Shown: positions 8,500 to 17,318, numbered from the stretch's first letter. The stretch: DNA of 54,732 nt from Candidatus Buchananbacteria bacterium (GCA_903888345.1 CAISTG010000053.1:1-54732); one strand, 5' to 3'. Translations and numbers: made by a program. Notes: a model not told the origin generated them from the sequence alone.

Positions 8500-8574
8500 C
8501 TATTTCTCCTTTGGTTTCTTGAAATGGTGTTTATGTATCAGATATAACGCAAATATAATCAGTACGGTGGTCAT
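8500..8574 (-). CDS. 24-residue membrane micropeptide
   Basis: The reading frame encodes MTTVLIIFALYL, then IHKHHFKKPKEK: one short hydrophobic helix with a basic tail. CAGGAAACAACTA gives a plausible Shine-Dalgarno. The stop TAG lies 2 nt before the next ATG, and its last codons (AAG GAG AAA) form that gene's Shine-Dalgarno, so the two are likely coupled. It is too short for family assignment. Its placement between pyrB and paralogue B argues that it is real. Confidence 0.55.
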   Translation of the reverse strand: MTTVLIIFALYLIHKHHFKKPKEK

Positions 8575-8593
8575 TAGTTGTTTCCTGTTGCTA

Positions 8594-9526
8594 TTAGGTA
8601 CTAAACAGAAATGGTTTAGAAGCAAACACTTGTTCTAACAGCGCCATCCGGACATAGAGACCGTTTTTGGCCTGTTGGAAATAAACCGCTCGCTGGTTGT
8701 TATCGACATCAACTGTGATCTCATTAACGCGCGGCAAGGGATGCATAATAATCGAAGTGACCGGAAACTTATCCGCTAGCTCATTGTCAATCACATACTT
8801 GCCAAACACTGTATGAAAAGCCTCCATATTGTCGCCGAAACGCTCTTTCTGAATGCGCGTGATGTAATTAACGTTAACACCAGCAGTCTGAATCTCTTCC
8901 GTTTCAACAAAATCGATCCGATGTTTGACTAGATATTCTAAAATATCATCACGCATCCGTAAGATTTTCGGCGAAACAAAAATGAAGCGGTTGTTCGGGA
9001 ATTTGGACAGCAAGTAAACTAACGAACGAACTGTTCGGCCATTAGCTAAGTCGCCAATAAACTGAATCGTCAAGTTGTCGAGACGTCCAAATCGTTTATA
9101 GATGGTATAGGCGTCAAGTAGGGCCTGAGTCGGATGCTGACCAACTCCGTCACCCGCATTAATAATTGGAACTGGCGACACCAATGAGGCACGCTTGGCA
9201 GCACCAACTTCGTAGTGACGTAAGACGATCGCATCGACGTAACCGCCAATTACCCGTATTGTATCCTCAATCGTCTCACCTTTAGAGGCGGATGAGAATT
9301 CTTTGGCATTCTCTGTCGAGATGACTTTGCCGCCCAAACGTAGGACAGCCGATTCAAACGACAAACGTGTTCGGGTTGATGGCTCGTAAAACAAGGTCGC
9401 CACGATTTTTTCTTCGAGTGGCTTTAACTTTTCTCCCTGTTCATACTTTAGTGCCAATTTGAAAAGACGAATAATTGATTCCGGACTAAACTGCTGTGAC
9501 TCAATGATGTGTCGTTGGTTATTCAT
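8594..9526 (-). CDS. pyrB: Aspartate carbamoyltransferase catalytic chain
   Basis: 310 residues, full length. Carbamoyl-phosphate site STRTR at 50-54, the K/ASKGET loop (EFSSASKGET), LRHYEVGAA, GVGQHPTQALLD and MHPLPR are all present, which identifies ATCase rather than OTCase. It condenses carbamoyl phosphate and aspartate in pyrimidine synthesis. No pyrI or other pyr gene is next to it; three unknown membrane genes follow. The ATG is preceded by CAGGAG. The promoter at 9588-9616 overlaps a palindrome, so repression by a DNA-binding protein is plausible. Confidence 0.95.
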   Translation of the reverse strand: MNNQRHIIESQQFSPESIIRLFKLALKYEQGEKLKPLEEKIVATLFYEPSTRTRLSFESAVLRLGGKVISTENAKEFSSASKGETIEDTIRVIGGYVDAIVLRHYEVGAAKRASLVSPVPIINAGDGVGQHPTQALLDAYTIYKRFGRLDNLTIQFIGDLANGRTVRSLVYLLSKFPNNRFIFVSPKILRMRDDILEYLVKHRIDFVETEEIQTAGVNVNYITRIQKERFGDNMEAFHTVFGKYVIDNELADKFPVTSIIMHPLPRVNEITVDVDNNQRAVYFQQAKNGLYVRMALLEQVFASKPFLFST

Positions 9527-9576
9527 GAGAACTACTCCTGTTTTGGTTATAGACTAAATTGTCAAAGTTCTAATAG

Positions 9577-9591
9577 TTATCCTAAGGATAA
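9577..9591. promoter_or_regulatory. Palindrome at the pyrB promoter (candidate operator)
   Basis: TTATCCTAAGGATAA: perfect 7-bp arms around one base, overlapping the -10 and start region of the pyrB promoter. Confidence 0.5.
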
Positions 9592-9616
9592 TACTGAAAT
9601 ATTACGCAAATGTCAA
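9588..9616 (-). promoter_or_regulatory. pyrB operon promoter
   Basis: Minus-strand TTGACA (9616-9611), 17-bp spacer, TATTAT (9593-9588). The leader carries AGAACTTTGACAAT at 9571-9558, a version of the shared initial-transcribed element. Confidence 0.8.
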
Positions 9617-9660
9617 GTTAGAATTGTTGTGATGCGCTTTTAAATTCTACCGGATTAAGT

Positions 9661-9666
9661 TATAAT
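9661..9666 (+). promoter_or_regulatory. -10 element of the flippase gene (leaderless)
   Basis: TATAAT ends 7 nt before the ATG at 9674, so transcription should start at or next to the initiation codon. No clear -35 is seen. Confidence 0.55.
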
Positions 9667-9673
9667 TAATCAT

Positions 9674-11116
9674 ATGAAAAAATTGAATTTAGCAAAAAAT
9701 ACCCTTATTTATACCGGCGCCCTATCAATGCAGAAAGTCATGTCTTTTCTGTACTTTATCGTGGTGGCACGGGCCATTGGTGTTGATGGGACTGGCAAAT
9801 ATTCCTTTGCGCTTAGCTTCACCTCGATCTTTGCGATGTTTTTGGATTTTGGCTTAACGCAAGTCATTATTCGGGAAGGCGCCCGCAATGAAGAACATTC
9901 CAAGCGCTACTTAGCTAACATTATCGCTTTTAAACTTTTAGCTTCTATAATAATCTGGTCAGTTATTGCTCTGGCTGTTAATCTGCTAAACTACCCACTG
10001 ATTACCCGACAACTAGTTTACTTATCAGCCTTAGTGATGGTACTTGATTCTTTCTCCTTAACCTTTTATGGACTGTTGCGCGGTCATCGTAATCTTCAAT
10101 ATGAAAGCTTGGGAGTTATCTTGAACCAAGTCATGGTGATTATAGTGGGCGTGACGGCAGTTGTATTCCACTTAAGTATTTTATTTTTTATCGTCGCCTA
10201 TTTGATTGGCAGTATTTTTAATCTGTCATTTTCTTTATTTACTCTTAATCGCAAACTCAAGCTAACACCGTGGCCGCAATTTAACCGCGCCACACTCATT
10301 GAATTATTCAAATTGTCTTTGCCTTTTGCTATTGCGGGAATTTTTGTGCGTATCTATTCGGCAATGGATATTGTATTGCTCTCGAAGTTAGCTGATGATT
10401 CAGCGATTGGTTGGTATAGTGCCGCTTACAAAGTGGCCTTTGCCTTGCAGTTCATCGGCGTTGGTTCACTTGCGGGAATTTATCCGGCTTTTAGTGCTTA
10501 CTATGTTGAATCCAAAACCAAATTAGCAGAGTCATTCGTTAAGATTTTAAAATATTTAACACTAGTATCGCTACCGCTAGCAGTTGGTGTTATCGCCATG
10601 GCGGACAAAGTAATCGTGCCAATTTTCGGTCATCAATATGCCGGTTCAGTTCCGGCCTTACAAGTATTAATTTTGTGCTTGCCTTTTTCTTTTATTTGTT
10701 TTCCTTTAGGTGCAATGCTCAATGCCAGCAATAAACAACATTGGAACATGTGGTCACTGGGCTTAACCGCTTTGATTAATTTAATTTTAAACCTGGCCTT
10801 AATTCCTGAGTTTAGCTATATCGGCTCAGCCTGGGCGAGCTTGATTAGTTATATTTTCTTATTTGCCAGCGGCGTATACTTAGTTAATAAAATTTTACCT
10901 TATCCGAAAAAAACCTTACTGTGGAATTTTATCAAAATTGGCGCTGCTGCCATAATTATGGGTCTCGTCGCTGACTTTTTAAAATTTGAATTGCATTTCC
11001 TGTTGGTAATCCCCATCGCCGCTTTAGTCTATTTAATTTTGATTTATGTTTTTGGTGTTTTCCGCCAGGCTGATTGGGAAGAAGCGAAATTAATGTTACT
11101 TAAGAAACAACTCTAA
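9674..11116 (+). CDS. Polysaccharide flippase (MATE/PST, Wzx-like)
   Basis: 480 residues with about 12-14 TM segments. The N-terminus has the family pattern NTLIYTGALSMQKVMSFLYFIVVARAIGVDGTGKYSFALS, described here by its key elements (two amphipathic helices, then GxxxxGxYSF). It would move lipid-linked oligosaccharides across the membrane. The glycosyltransferase starts one base after its stop, forming a two-gene unit. The -10 box so close to the ATG suggests a leaderless mRNA. Confidence 0.88.
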   Translation: MKKLNLAKNTLIYTGALSMQKVMSFLYFIVVARAIGVDGTGKYSFALSFTSIFAMFLDFGLTQVIIREGARNEEHSKRYLANIIAFKLLASIIIWSVIALAVNLLNYPLITRQLVYLSALVMVLDSFSLTFYGLLRGHRNLQYESLGVILNQVMVIIVGVTAVVFHLSILFFIVAYLIGSIFNLSFSLFTLNRKLKLTPWPQFNRATLIELFKLSLPFAIAGIFVRIYSAMDIVLLSKLADDSAIGWYSAAYKVAFALQFIGVGSLAGIYPAFSAYYVESKTKLAESFVKILKYLTLVSLPLAVGVIAMADKVIVPIFGHQYAGSVPALQVLILCLPFSFICFPLGAMLNASNKQHWNMWSLGLTALINLILNLALIPEFSYIGSAWASLISYIFLFASGVYLVNKILPYPKKTLLWNFIKIGAAAIIMGLVADFLKFELHFLLVIPIAALVYLILIYVFGVFRQADWEEAKLMLLKKQL

Positions 11117-11117
11117 T

Positions 11118-11951
11118 ATGACTCTTTCTGTAATTATCCCGACTTATAACCGCGCTAAATATTTGCCACTAGCTCTGCAAAGCTTGGTGTTGCAAAACTA
11201 CCCTCAAAATGAATTTGAAGTTATCGTGATTGATGACGGTAGCGAGCCCAGCATTGAGCCAATCATTACTGAATATCAAACCAAACTTAATTTAAAATTT
11301 ATTAAGCAGACTCACGGCGGAGTTTGTCGAGCGCGCAATGCCGGCATCAAGCTCGCCCAAAGTGACGTCTTGGTCTTTTTTGACGATGATGCGGTTGCGG
11401 ATATTAATTGGTTACAAGCGGTAGCTGACACTATGAAAACTGAGGATTTAATAGTTGGACGAGTTAAAATTTTAAAGCACCCTTTCTGGGGATATTTTGC
11501 CCCGCATTATGATCGCGGTGAAATTTTGAAGCCTACCGATTCTCTGCTCGAAGGTAATTGCGCTATTAAAAGAGCTGTTTTTGATAAGGTCGGATTGTTC
11601 GATGAAAATATCGAATACGGCCACGAAGGCCAAGAGTTTTTAAATCGAACCAATCAGTTCTATGTGCTAAAATATTGCCCAACCATGATCATTCATCATG
11701 ATTATGCCACTAGCATATTTGATTACTTAAAAAAGCAATACAAGTTCGGACAACAGTCAGCTTATCTGGAATCTAAATATGGCGAGAGAAAAACTACTGA
11801 CACCAGAGAAAAAAACGCTTTGCTAGAAAGTTTGCCAACTGGTAAAAAATTAGCTATCAAGCTAGTGGCGCGACTCGGTTATTATGTCCATTCATTTGGC
11901 TACTGGCTGAGCAAAAATAAATATCGAAAAAATATAAAAGACGAGGATTAA
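11118..11951 (+). CDS. Family 2 glycosyltransferase
   Basis: 277 residues. GT-A motifs are in order: SVIIPTYNRAKYL (4-16), VIVIDDGSEP (about 35-44), GGVCRARNAGI, and VFFDDDAVAD as the metal-binding site. A LLEGNCAIKRAVF motif precedes GLFDEN, as in many surface-glycan transferases. Its end overlaps the 5' arm of the terminator. It acts with the flippase upstream in making an exported glycan. Sugar and acceptor unknown. Confidence 0.87.
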   Translation: MTLSVIIPTYNRAKYLPLALQSLVLQNYPQNEFEVIVIDDGSEPSIEPIITEYQTKLNLKFIKQTHGGVCRARNAGIKLAQSDVLVFFDDDAVADINWLQAVADTMKTEDLIVGRVKILKHPFWGYFAPHYDRGEILKPTDSLLEGNCAIKRAVFDKVGLFDENIEYGHEGQEFLNRTNQFYVLKYCPTMIIHHDYATSIFDYLKKQYKFGQQSAYLESKYGERKTTDTREKNALLESLPTGKKLAIKLVARLGYYVHSFGYWLSKNKYRKNIKDED

Positions 11952-11967
11952 TGCCTCGTCTTTTTTG
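11937..11967 (+). terminator. Terminator of the flippase-glycosyltransferase unit
   Basis: AAAGACGAGG / CCTCGTCTTT stem overlapping the last codons of the glycosyltransferase, then six T. Confidence 0.85.
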
Positions 11968-11977
11968 ATTGGTAATA

Positions 11978-12976
11978 TTAATTAGCCAGCATCATTTCGA
12001 CTAAGCGATTAGTGTAGCCCCACTCATTATCATACCAAGCTAAAACTTTAATCATATTCCCGCCGACGACGCGGGTAAATTTCAAATCAACAATTGAAGA
12101 TTGCGTGGTGCCGATAACGTCAGTCGAACATAACTCATCATCGGCTCCGGCCACACCCAAAATACCTTTATACAAAGAGTTATTACTAGCTTTAATAAAA
12201 GCCTTATTAACGTCCTCAACGTTAACGTCTTTTTTCAAAATAGCGGTAATATCGGAAAGTGAACCACAAATTACGGGCACGCGAATAGCAATGCCATCAA
12301 ACTTTCCTGCTAACTCCGGAATAACTAAGGCCGTGGCTTTAGCGGCTCCAGTGGTCGAAGGCATAATATTGGCAGCTCCAGCGCGTCCCCGGCGAACATC
12401 TTTGCTGTCTGGTCCATCGACAATTTTCTGAGTAGCAGTATAGGCATGAACTGTCGTCATTAAAGACTTTTCGATACCAAAAGCCGACTCCAAAACTTGC
12501 ATGACCGGCGCGATACAGTTTGTAGTGCAAGAGGCGTTAGATATCACCTTTTGCTTACCGATATTGTCTTCGGTGAACTTCGTACCAAAGACTAAAGTTA
12601 ACACTTCGTCTTTTGCGGGAGAAGATAAGACAACTTTTTTGGCGCCTGCCCTGAGATGCATTTCTAATTCCGCTTTCTTTTCAAAGACTCCAGTGCATTC
12701 CAGGACGACATCAATCCCCAACTTCTTCCAAGGCAATTTGCTGGGATCTTTTTCTGATAAGACAGGAATCTTTTTGCCATTAATAATTAAATTAGTAGCA
12801 TCATAGGTCACCTTTTTGCTGTAGCGGCCATAGACTGAATCATAGCGCAAGAGATAAGCTAAAGTGCGAGTGTCAGTCAAATCATTAATAGCGACAATCT
12901 GAACACCCTTCTTTTCTAAGGCGATCTTGAGGGCACAGCGCCCGATACGGCCAAAGCCATTAATAGCAATTTTCAT
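11978..12976 (-). CDS. gap: Glyceraldehyde-3-phosphate dehydrogenase
   Basis: 332 residues from ATG 12976; two extra upstream codons would need a TTG start and are not used. NAD fold INGFGRIGR, NDLTD (Asp after Asn suggests NAD preference), catalytic C150 in SNASCTTNC, and the phosphate-binding STTGAAKA are all present. Phosphorylating GAPDH of glycolysis in the cytoplasm. It stands alone, with an extended -10 upstream. No pgk is adjacent. Confidence 0.96.
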   Translation of the reverse strand: MKIAINGFGRIGRCALKIALEKKGVQIVAINDLTDTRTLAYLLRYDSVYGRYSKKVTYDATNLIINGKKIPVLSEKDPSKLPWKKLGIDVVLECTGVFEKKAELEMHLRAGAKKVVLSSPAKDEVLTLVFGTKFTEDNIGKQKVISNASCTTNCIAPVMQVLESAFGIEKSLMTTVHAYTATQKIVDGPDSKDVRRGRAGAANIMPSTTGAAKATALVIPELAGKFDGIAIRVPVICGSLSDITAILKKDVNVEDVNKAFIKASNNSLYKGILGVAGADDELCSTDVIGTTQSSIVDLKFTRVVGGNMIKVLAWYDNEWGYTNRLVEMMLAN

Positions 12977-13005
12977 AAACAATAAATTTATTTCTTATAC
13001 CATTT

Positions 13006-13014
13006 ATTATAACA
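13006..13014 (-). promoter_or_regulatory. gap extended -10 promoter
   Basis: Minus-strand TGTTATAAT (13014-13006), an extended -10. The -35 region is poor. Leader about 25 nt. Confidence 0.55.
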
Positions 13015-13027
13015 AACATTCGGGCAA

Positions 13028-13067
13028 TTAAAAAACCTCACTAACTAGCAAGCTAGTCAGTGAGGTT
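13028..13067 (-). terminator. Terminator of the GspE/PilB-like gene
   Basis: Stem of 15 paired bases with one mismatch (13034-13049 with 13052-13067), followed on the minus strand by six T. Confidence 0.88.
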
Positions 13068-13078
13068 AAAATGTACAG

Positions 13079-14920
13079 CTATTTACCAGAATTGATGTGT
13101 TCAACTATAAATCGACCAAGATCAACTCGATCGCGGTAGAGCTCAGACTCATTAACCGCGCTACGCAAGACTTCCTCGAAGGAAGTTTCTCTATCGAGGA
13201 CCAGTGCCAGGGCCATTTCGTCTTTCGGTTTAAACCCATTAGCCTTGGCACGAGCCAGCACTTTCAAATATTCATTATCACCACGGCATAACTGGTCTAG
13301 CTCCGATTGCTCAGGAAACCAAACTTCGGAAACTACCACCCGCTTATCGTAACCGGTGCTCGAGCAAATGGAGCAATCGCGCGGTGCAGCCCGACGACAA
13401 AGTGTGATTTTTCTGTTTAGTCCAGTTAAATCAAAATAGCGACTGAGCTCAGGAATACCATCGTATTCCTCGAGACAATAGCGGCATAAGCGTCGCGTTA
13501 AACTCTGAGCAATGACACCAGTAATCTGTGGCATAATTATTCGCGGATCAACCCCTAAAGTTTCAATGCGACTATAAACAGTCATCGCCGAGCTTGTATG
13601 CAAGGTTGAAAATACCAAATGGCCAGTTATGGCTGCTTGTGAGGCAATCAGCATCGTTTCGGGATCGCGAATCTCACCAATCAGAATGATATCTGGGTCC
13701 TGACGCATCAAAGCACGGCTAACAACTGCAAAGGTCAGGCCCATCTTTTCATTAATGGAGGTCTGCGTTATTCCAGACAGCTGCATTTCCACCGGATCTT
13801 CCGCCGTCAAGATATTCTTAGTGCGACTCATGCTAAGCAACGACAATAACGTATACAAAGTTGTCGTCTTACCGCTACCGGTAGAACCAACCACTGGAAT
13901 AAAGCCGCTAGAGCGGAAAATATGTTGCAGAATCTGATCGCGCTGGTTATCGGGAAAGCCTAAGCGGCTAATATCATAGCCATCCAGCTCCCGTTTCAGC
14001 AAACGAATGACAACTTTCTCGCCATGAATAGTTGGCAGAACTGCCACTCGAAAATCATAATTCTTATACTGTGGGTTTTGCTTAACAAGTTCCAAGTCAA
14101 AGAGCAATCGCCCGTCCTGAGGTAGACGGTGCTCATCCATTTTCATGCTGGCCATTGTTTTTAATTTTGCAACAACCTGCGTAACTTGAACCCCAGTCAG
14201 ACAATAGGCATGATTCATCACACCCAACAAACGGAATAGAACTGCCCCGCCAATATTGTCATCAGCCTTAACTTTAGGCTCGTTCTTTTCATCATCCTGA
14301 TAGTACACGACCGCCTTGGGTATTTCTTTCTGTCTGGGTGGAACATAATTTGGATCTGGTTTGATATGAATATCGGAAGCACCGAGACTCATAGCCATAG
14401 CCAAAATTGCAACCGTACATTCTGTGGCCGCTGATTCCGGATCAATGTTATTGAGGTAAGTTTTGCGCGCCGCTTTGTCTAGGACACGATTTTTCTGCAA
14501 CTCAATATACTGGTCGAAGGTTAAAATGATAAAAAACGAATTCTCTTTGCTAACGACGTAACCAATGTTACGTTGGCATTCCTCAAACTTAACCGCGATA
14601 TCATCAACCGTCAGCACTTGCGCATGAAGCGTCTGTTCGGTTAACGGCTTATCTATATTTTGCGACGTTAAGGGATCCATACGATACATGCAGCAGGCAA
14701 AAATGGCTATCTTCCGACCATTATTCTTCACTGCGATCGGCAAGAATCCATTGTTACTGAAAACATTGGTGATACTGGCGGGATTAAAGATTAATGGCGA
14801 CCGATCCATTTCGGCTACCAAATTCGATAGAGTCAAAAATGAATCCGGCAGAATTTTAGCCATCATTCCTTGCGTGGTCATCGCCACTGCTAAATCATGT
14901 TCGCGACTTACTGGGGTCAT
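13079..14920 (-). CDS. GspE/PilB-family secretion/pilus ATPase
   Basis: 613 residues. A divergent N-terminal region (1-160) precedes the ATPase core: GASDIHIKP, Walker A VVGSTGSGKTTTLY (about 344-357), Asp box TAEDPVE, Walker B RQDPDIILIGEIRDPET and the His box GHLVFSTLHT. CRYC and CSIC form the tetracysteine zinc site of GspE/PilB. It would power pilus or pseudopilus assembly at the inner membrane face. No pilC, pilT or pilin gene is near, so it is an orphan here. AAGGAGTAAGGCC precedes the ATG. The promoter leader carries the shared GGACCTTGACAAT element. Confidence 0.88.
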   Translation of the reverse strand: MTPVSREHDLAVAMTTQGMMAKILPDSFLTLSNLVAEMDRSPLIFNPASITNVFSNNGFLPIAVKNNGRKIAIFACCMYRMDPLTSQNIDKPLTEQTLHAQVLTVDDIAVKFEECQRNIGYVVSKENSFFIILTFDQYIELQKNRVLDKAARKTYLNNIDPESAATECTVAILAMAMSLGASDIHIKPDPNYVPPRQKEIPKAVVYYQDDEKNEPKVKADDNIGGAVLFRLLGVMNHAYCLTGVQVTQVVAKLKTMASMKMDEHRLPQDGRLLFDLELVKQNPQYKNYDFRVAVLPTIHGEKVVIRLLKRELDGYDISRLGFPDNQRDQILQHIFRSSGFIPVVGSTGSGKTTTLYTLLSLLSMSRTKNILTAEDPVEMQLSGITQTSINEKMGLTFAVVSRALMRQDPDIILIGEIRDPETMLIASQAAITGHLVFSTLHTSSAMTVYSRIETLGVDPRIIMPQITGVIAQSLTRRLCRYCLEEYDGIPELSRYFDLTGLNRKITLCRRAAPRDCSICSSTGYDKRVVVSEVWFPEQSELDQLCRGDNEYLKVLARAKANGFKPKDEMALALVLDRETSFEEVLRSAVNESELYRDRVDLGRFIVEHINSGK

Positions 14921-14950
14921 GGCCTTACTCCTTCTATTTGTTTGTTAAGT

Positions 14951-14963
14951 ATTGTCAAGGTCC
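14951..14963 (-). promoter_or_regulatory. Shared initial-transcribed element, GspE/PilB-like copy
   Basis: GGACCTTGACAAT on the minus strand, beginning 8 nt after the -10 box, i.e. at the predicted +1. The same offset is seen at the radical SAM gene. Confidence 0.55.
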
Positions 14964-14971
14964 GATAACAT

Positions 14972-15000
14972 AAATTACCAAATAATATATATTTTGTCAA
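14972..15000 (-). promoter_or_regulatory. Promoter of the GspE/PilB-like gene
   Basis: Minus-strand TTGACA (15000-14995), 17-bp spacer ending TGG (extended -10), TAATTT (14977-14972). Confidence 0.75.
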
Positions 15001-15002
15001 TA

Positions 15003-15026
15003 TAAAAACCCCCAAAGGATTGGGGG
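15003..15026 (-). terminator. Terminator after the 167-residue orphan
   Basis: CCCCCAA / TTGGGGG stem (15009-15026), followed on the minus strand by TTTTT. Confidence 0.8.
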
Positions 15027-15041
15027 ATAAAAGCAATGAAC

Positions 15042-15545
15042 TTATTCGACCGGCACAACTTTGATTTGTGTCAGTAAATCAAACAACCAGGCAAATTGAG
15101 GATCGGCACTATCGACTTCAAGTGCTTCAATAATATCCTGAACCTTTCCCAAATCAGAATCATATATTTTCTTCGCAAATTCGAGTAATTCGTCAAGTGA
15201 TAGACTTTCTCGATCTAAATCATGATCCTCACTAAACTCATCAATAATATAGCCAATAAATTCCGCTTCATCTTCGCCTATCTTCCCCTCTAAAATATTG
15301 GTGGCACCATAACAATGTACCCCAAAAAACATATAATCTTGATTATAAACTAATTCAGTAATCCCAGCGTCTTTAAGACTCAGCAAAATTTCATAACGCA
15401 TGGCTGAGTCCAATAGATCACATAGCTTCTCGGTTAGCGATTCAAGTACATTTGCAATAATTGTCGGCTTGATAAATCTAGCCTCCATTCTCTGATGGAT
15501 TGAACCAGGCACTAACTTTACGGCAGTCTCTTTCTGTTCTGACAT
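15042..15545 (-). CDS. Acidic soluble protein, unknown
   Basis: 167 residues from ATG 15545. An upstream in-frame ATG at 15596 is rejected because AAGGAGG sits 8 nt before the inner one. The protein is helical and acidic, with no TM. The C-terminal half is rich in Glu/Asp (DEFSEDHDLDRESLSLDELLEFAKKIYD). It contains a single Cys pair (LCDLL, VHCYG). I recognise no domain. It has its own terminator and lies between the GspE-like gene and ricT on the same strand. Confidence 0.65.
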   Translation of the reverse strand: MSEQKETAVKLVPGSIHQRMEARFIKPTIIANVLESLTEKLCDLLDSAMRYEILLSLKDAGITELVYNQDYMFFGVHCYGATNILEGKIGEDEAEFIGYIIDEFSEDHDLDRESLSLDELLEFAKKIYDSDLGKVQDIIEALEVDSADPQFAWLFDLLTQIKVVPVE

Positions 15546-15615
15546 TACTCTGGCCTCCTTGGTTGTTACGATAAAAATAATTTTAAATGAGCACAATTAT
15601 ATCTTTAACTATTCT

Positions 15616-16416
15616 TTAATTTTTAATTGGAACCTCAACAATAACCGCTCGTTCTTCTTGTTTGGTTTTATCAATTTGCACATCAACGGAACACTTCAGG
15701 ACGTGCCAGCCAACCACCACTCCCCGTCCATGTACAGTTTTGACACGGGTACCAACTGGCGGTAATTTTTTGATTAATTCCTGATAATGCTCTTCCTCAA
15801 AAGCCAAGCAACACTTCAAGCGACCGCAAATTCCTGATAATCTTTCCGATCCTCGATGCACCACTTGTTGGTCTTCAGCAAATTCAGAAGTGACATTGCC
15901 AAGCTTCTTCAGATGTGAACGGCAGCATTGGTTCTCACCGCAACAGCCGACATTGCCAATTAACTTAGCTTCATCGCGAACACCCATTTGATGTAAGCGA
16001 ATCACCCGACCAAAACGACGCCCCAATTCTTTAACTAGTTCACGAAAATCGATGCGACCGTCGGCGATAAATGCGAAGGCTAACCGTTGTCCATCTAACG
16101 AAAAATGACAATCAACGATTTTCATATCCAAACCGTTTTTCTTAGCCACTTCGCGACAATCTTTAAGCGCTGTTTCTTTGTTGGTTTCATTATTATTGAT
16201 GATCTCACGATCATGTCCATTAGCTAAGCGTTTGATTAAGTTTTTAGCCGATTCAGCAGTTGCTTCTTTGACTTCCTTAATTTCAACCAGACGTCCAGCA
16301 TCTTCGCCGAATTCAGTTTCGATAATTACAAAATCGTTGATAGACAAATTGAGGCTACCAGGATTTTGTGAGGTTATTTTTTCCCAAGGATTTATTTCAA
16401 CGAGATAGTGAATCAT
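15616..16416 (-). CDS. ricT: PSP1 / RicT-like protein
   Basis: 266 residues from ATG 16416 (MIHYLVEIN), the family's usual start. The PSP1 core is recognised by FIADGRIDFRELVKELGRRFGRVIRLHQMGVRDEAK, summarised by its key residues, and by the cysteine set GCCGENQCC and GICGRLKCC. In Bacillus RicT (YaaT) these cysteines carry an iron-sulfur cluster, and RicT works with RicA and RicF on RNase Y-dependent mRNA maturation. Neither partner is in the window. A GC-rich hairpin without T tract (16436-16452) lies between tsf and this gene. Symbol given by family only. Confidence 0.82.
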   Translation of the reverse strand: MIHYLVEINPWEKITSQNPGSLNLSINDFVIIETEFGEDAGRLVEIKEVKEATAESAKNLIKRLANGHDREIINNNETNKETALKDCREVAKKNGLDMKIVDCHFSLDGQRLAFAFIADGRIDFRELVKELGRRFGRVIRLHQMGVRDEAKLIGNVGCCGENQCCRSHLKKLGNVTSEFAEDQQVVHRGSERLSGICGRLKCCLAFEEEHYQELIKKLPPVGTRVKTVHGRGVVVGWHVLKCSVDVQIDKTKQEERAVIVEVPIKN

Positions 16417-16478
16417 AATTAACTGTTTGAGACTACCGGCAAGACTTGCCGGCAGCACTTAAGTAGTCAATTCCAAAA

Positions 16479-17249
16479 TTAAACATTATAACGTGCCCAG
16501 GCGATAACATCAGCCTCACCCAACAAGTCCTTAATCTTTTTGGTATCATCTTTGATGAACACTTGATTGATCAAGCAATTCTCTTCATAGAATTTATTAA
16601 GTTTGCCCACTAAGATTTTTTCAATCATCGCTTCTGGCTTGCCCTCACTCTTCAATTGTTCGGTATAGATTTCTTTTTCTTTGGCTTGAACATCAGCATC
16701 AACTTCTTCTGGTTTCAACCATTTTGGAGCCATCGCGGCAATTTGCATCGCGACGTCGTTAGCCGCTTCTACGTCACCGCCCGATAAGACAATGACACCA
16801 GCCACTTTCTTATTAGCATGCAAGTAACGGCCGACTAAAGCACCTTCATAAATTCCCTGTCCGGCAATCTGAATGTTTTCACCAATCTTAATAACTAAGT
16901 CATTAATAGTATCGGTAGCATAAGTTTTGAAAGCCTCTTCGCCCTTAGCCAACAACTCTTCGGCCATCGCTTTCACGATCGCTTGGAATTCTTCGCCACG
17001 AGAAACGAAATCAGTTTCACAAGCGAGTGCTACGACCGCACAACGTTTCTCGTCGCCGGCAATAGCTATCGCGCCATTTTTGACTTCACGATCAGCTTTC
17101 TTAGCGGCTTTGATCTCGCCTTTTTTGCGCATCAATTCAATCGCCTTATCTAAATTGCCATCGGCCTCTACTAAAGCGGCTTTGCAATCACCGAGTCCGG
17201 CACCGGTTGCTTCACGCAACTGTGTAATGAGCTTTAAATCTATAGACAT
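16479..17249 (-). CDS. tsf: Translation elongation factor Ts
   Basis: 256 residues. N-terminal UBA-like domain ITQLREATGAGLGDCKAAL (about 8-26) and the nucleotide-exchange motif CETDFVSR (about 76-83) are intact. It recycles EF-Tu-GDP. It follows rpsB, the common bacterial order. No Shine-Dalgarno is seen. The rpsB-tsf spacer holds a small AT-rich repeat also found inside mnmA. Confidence 0.95.
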   Translation of the reverse strand: MSIDLKLITQLREATGAGLGDCKAALVEADGNLDKAIELMRKKGEIKAAKKADREVKNGAIAIAGDEKRCAVVALACETDFVSRGEEFQAIVKAMAEELLAKGEEAFKTYATDTINDLVIKIGENIQIAGQGIYEGALVGRYLHANKKVAGVIVLSGGDVEAANDVAMQIAAMAPKWLKPEEVDADVQAKEKEIYTEQLKSEGKPEAMIEKILVGKLNKFYEENCLINQVFIKDDTKKIKDLLGEADVIAWARYNV

Positions 17250-17265
17250 AATAATATAAATTAAG

Positions 17266-17293
17266 AATTACGAATTAAAAATTACGAATAAAT
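17266..17293. repeat. ATTACGAATT-type intergenic repeat
   Basis: AATTACGAATT...AATTACGAATAAA in the rpsB-tsf gap. A close copy, reverse orientation, lies inside the mnmA coding sequence (53575-53610). Confidence 0.55.
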
Positions 17294-17318
17294 AATTTCC
17301 TTCGAGTCTTCCGAGAAA

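Noticed and set aside
9546-9565. Second pyrB promoter using the TTGACA inside the shared element
   Set aside because: The nearest -10-like TATAAC is only 8 bp away; no -10 at 16-18 bp. The same is true at the gspE-like and radical SAM genes.
12105-12806. Plus-strand frames opposite gap
   Set aside because: Antisense shadows of a clearly conserved gene without ribosome sites.
16436-16452. Terminator between tsf and ricT
   Set aside because: A good GC-rich hairpin but no T tract follows on the minus strand, so it is not called a terminator.
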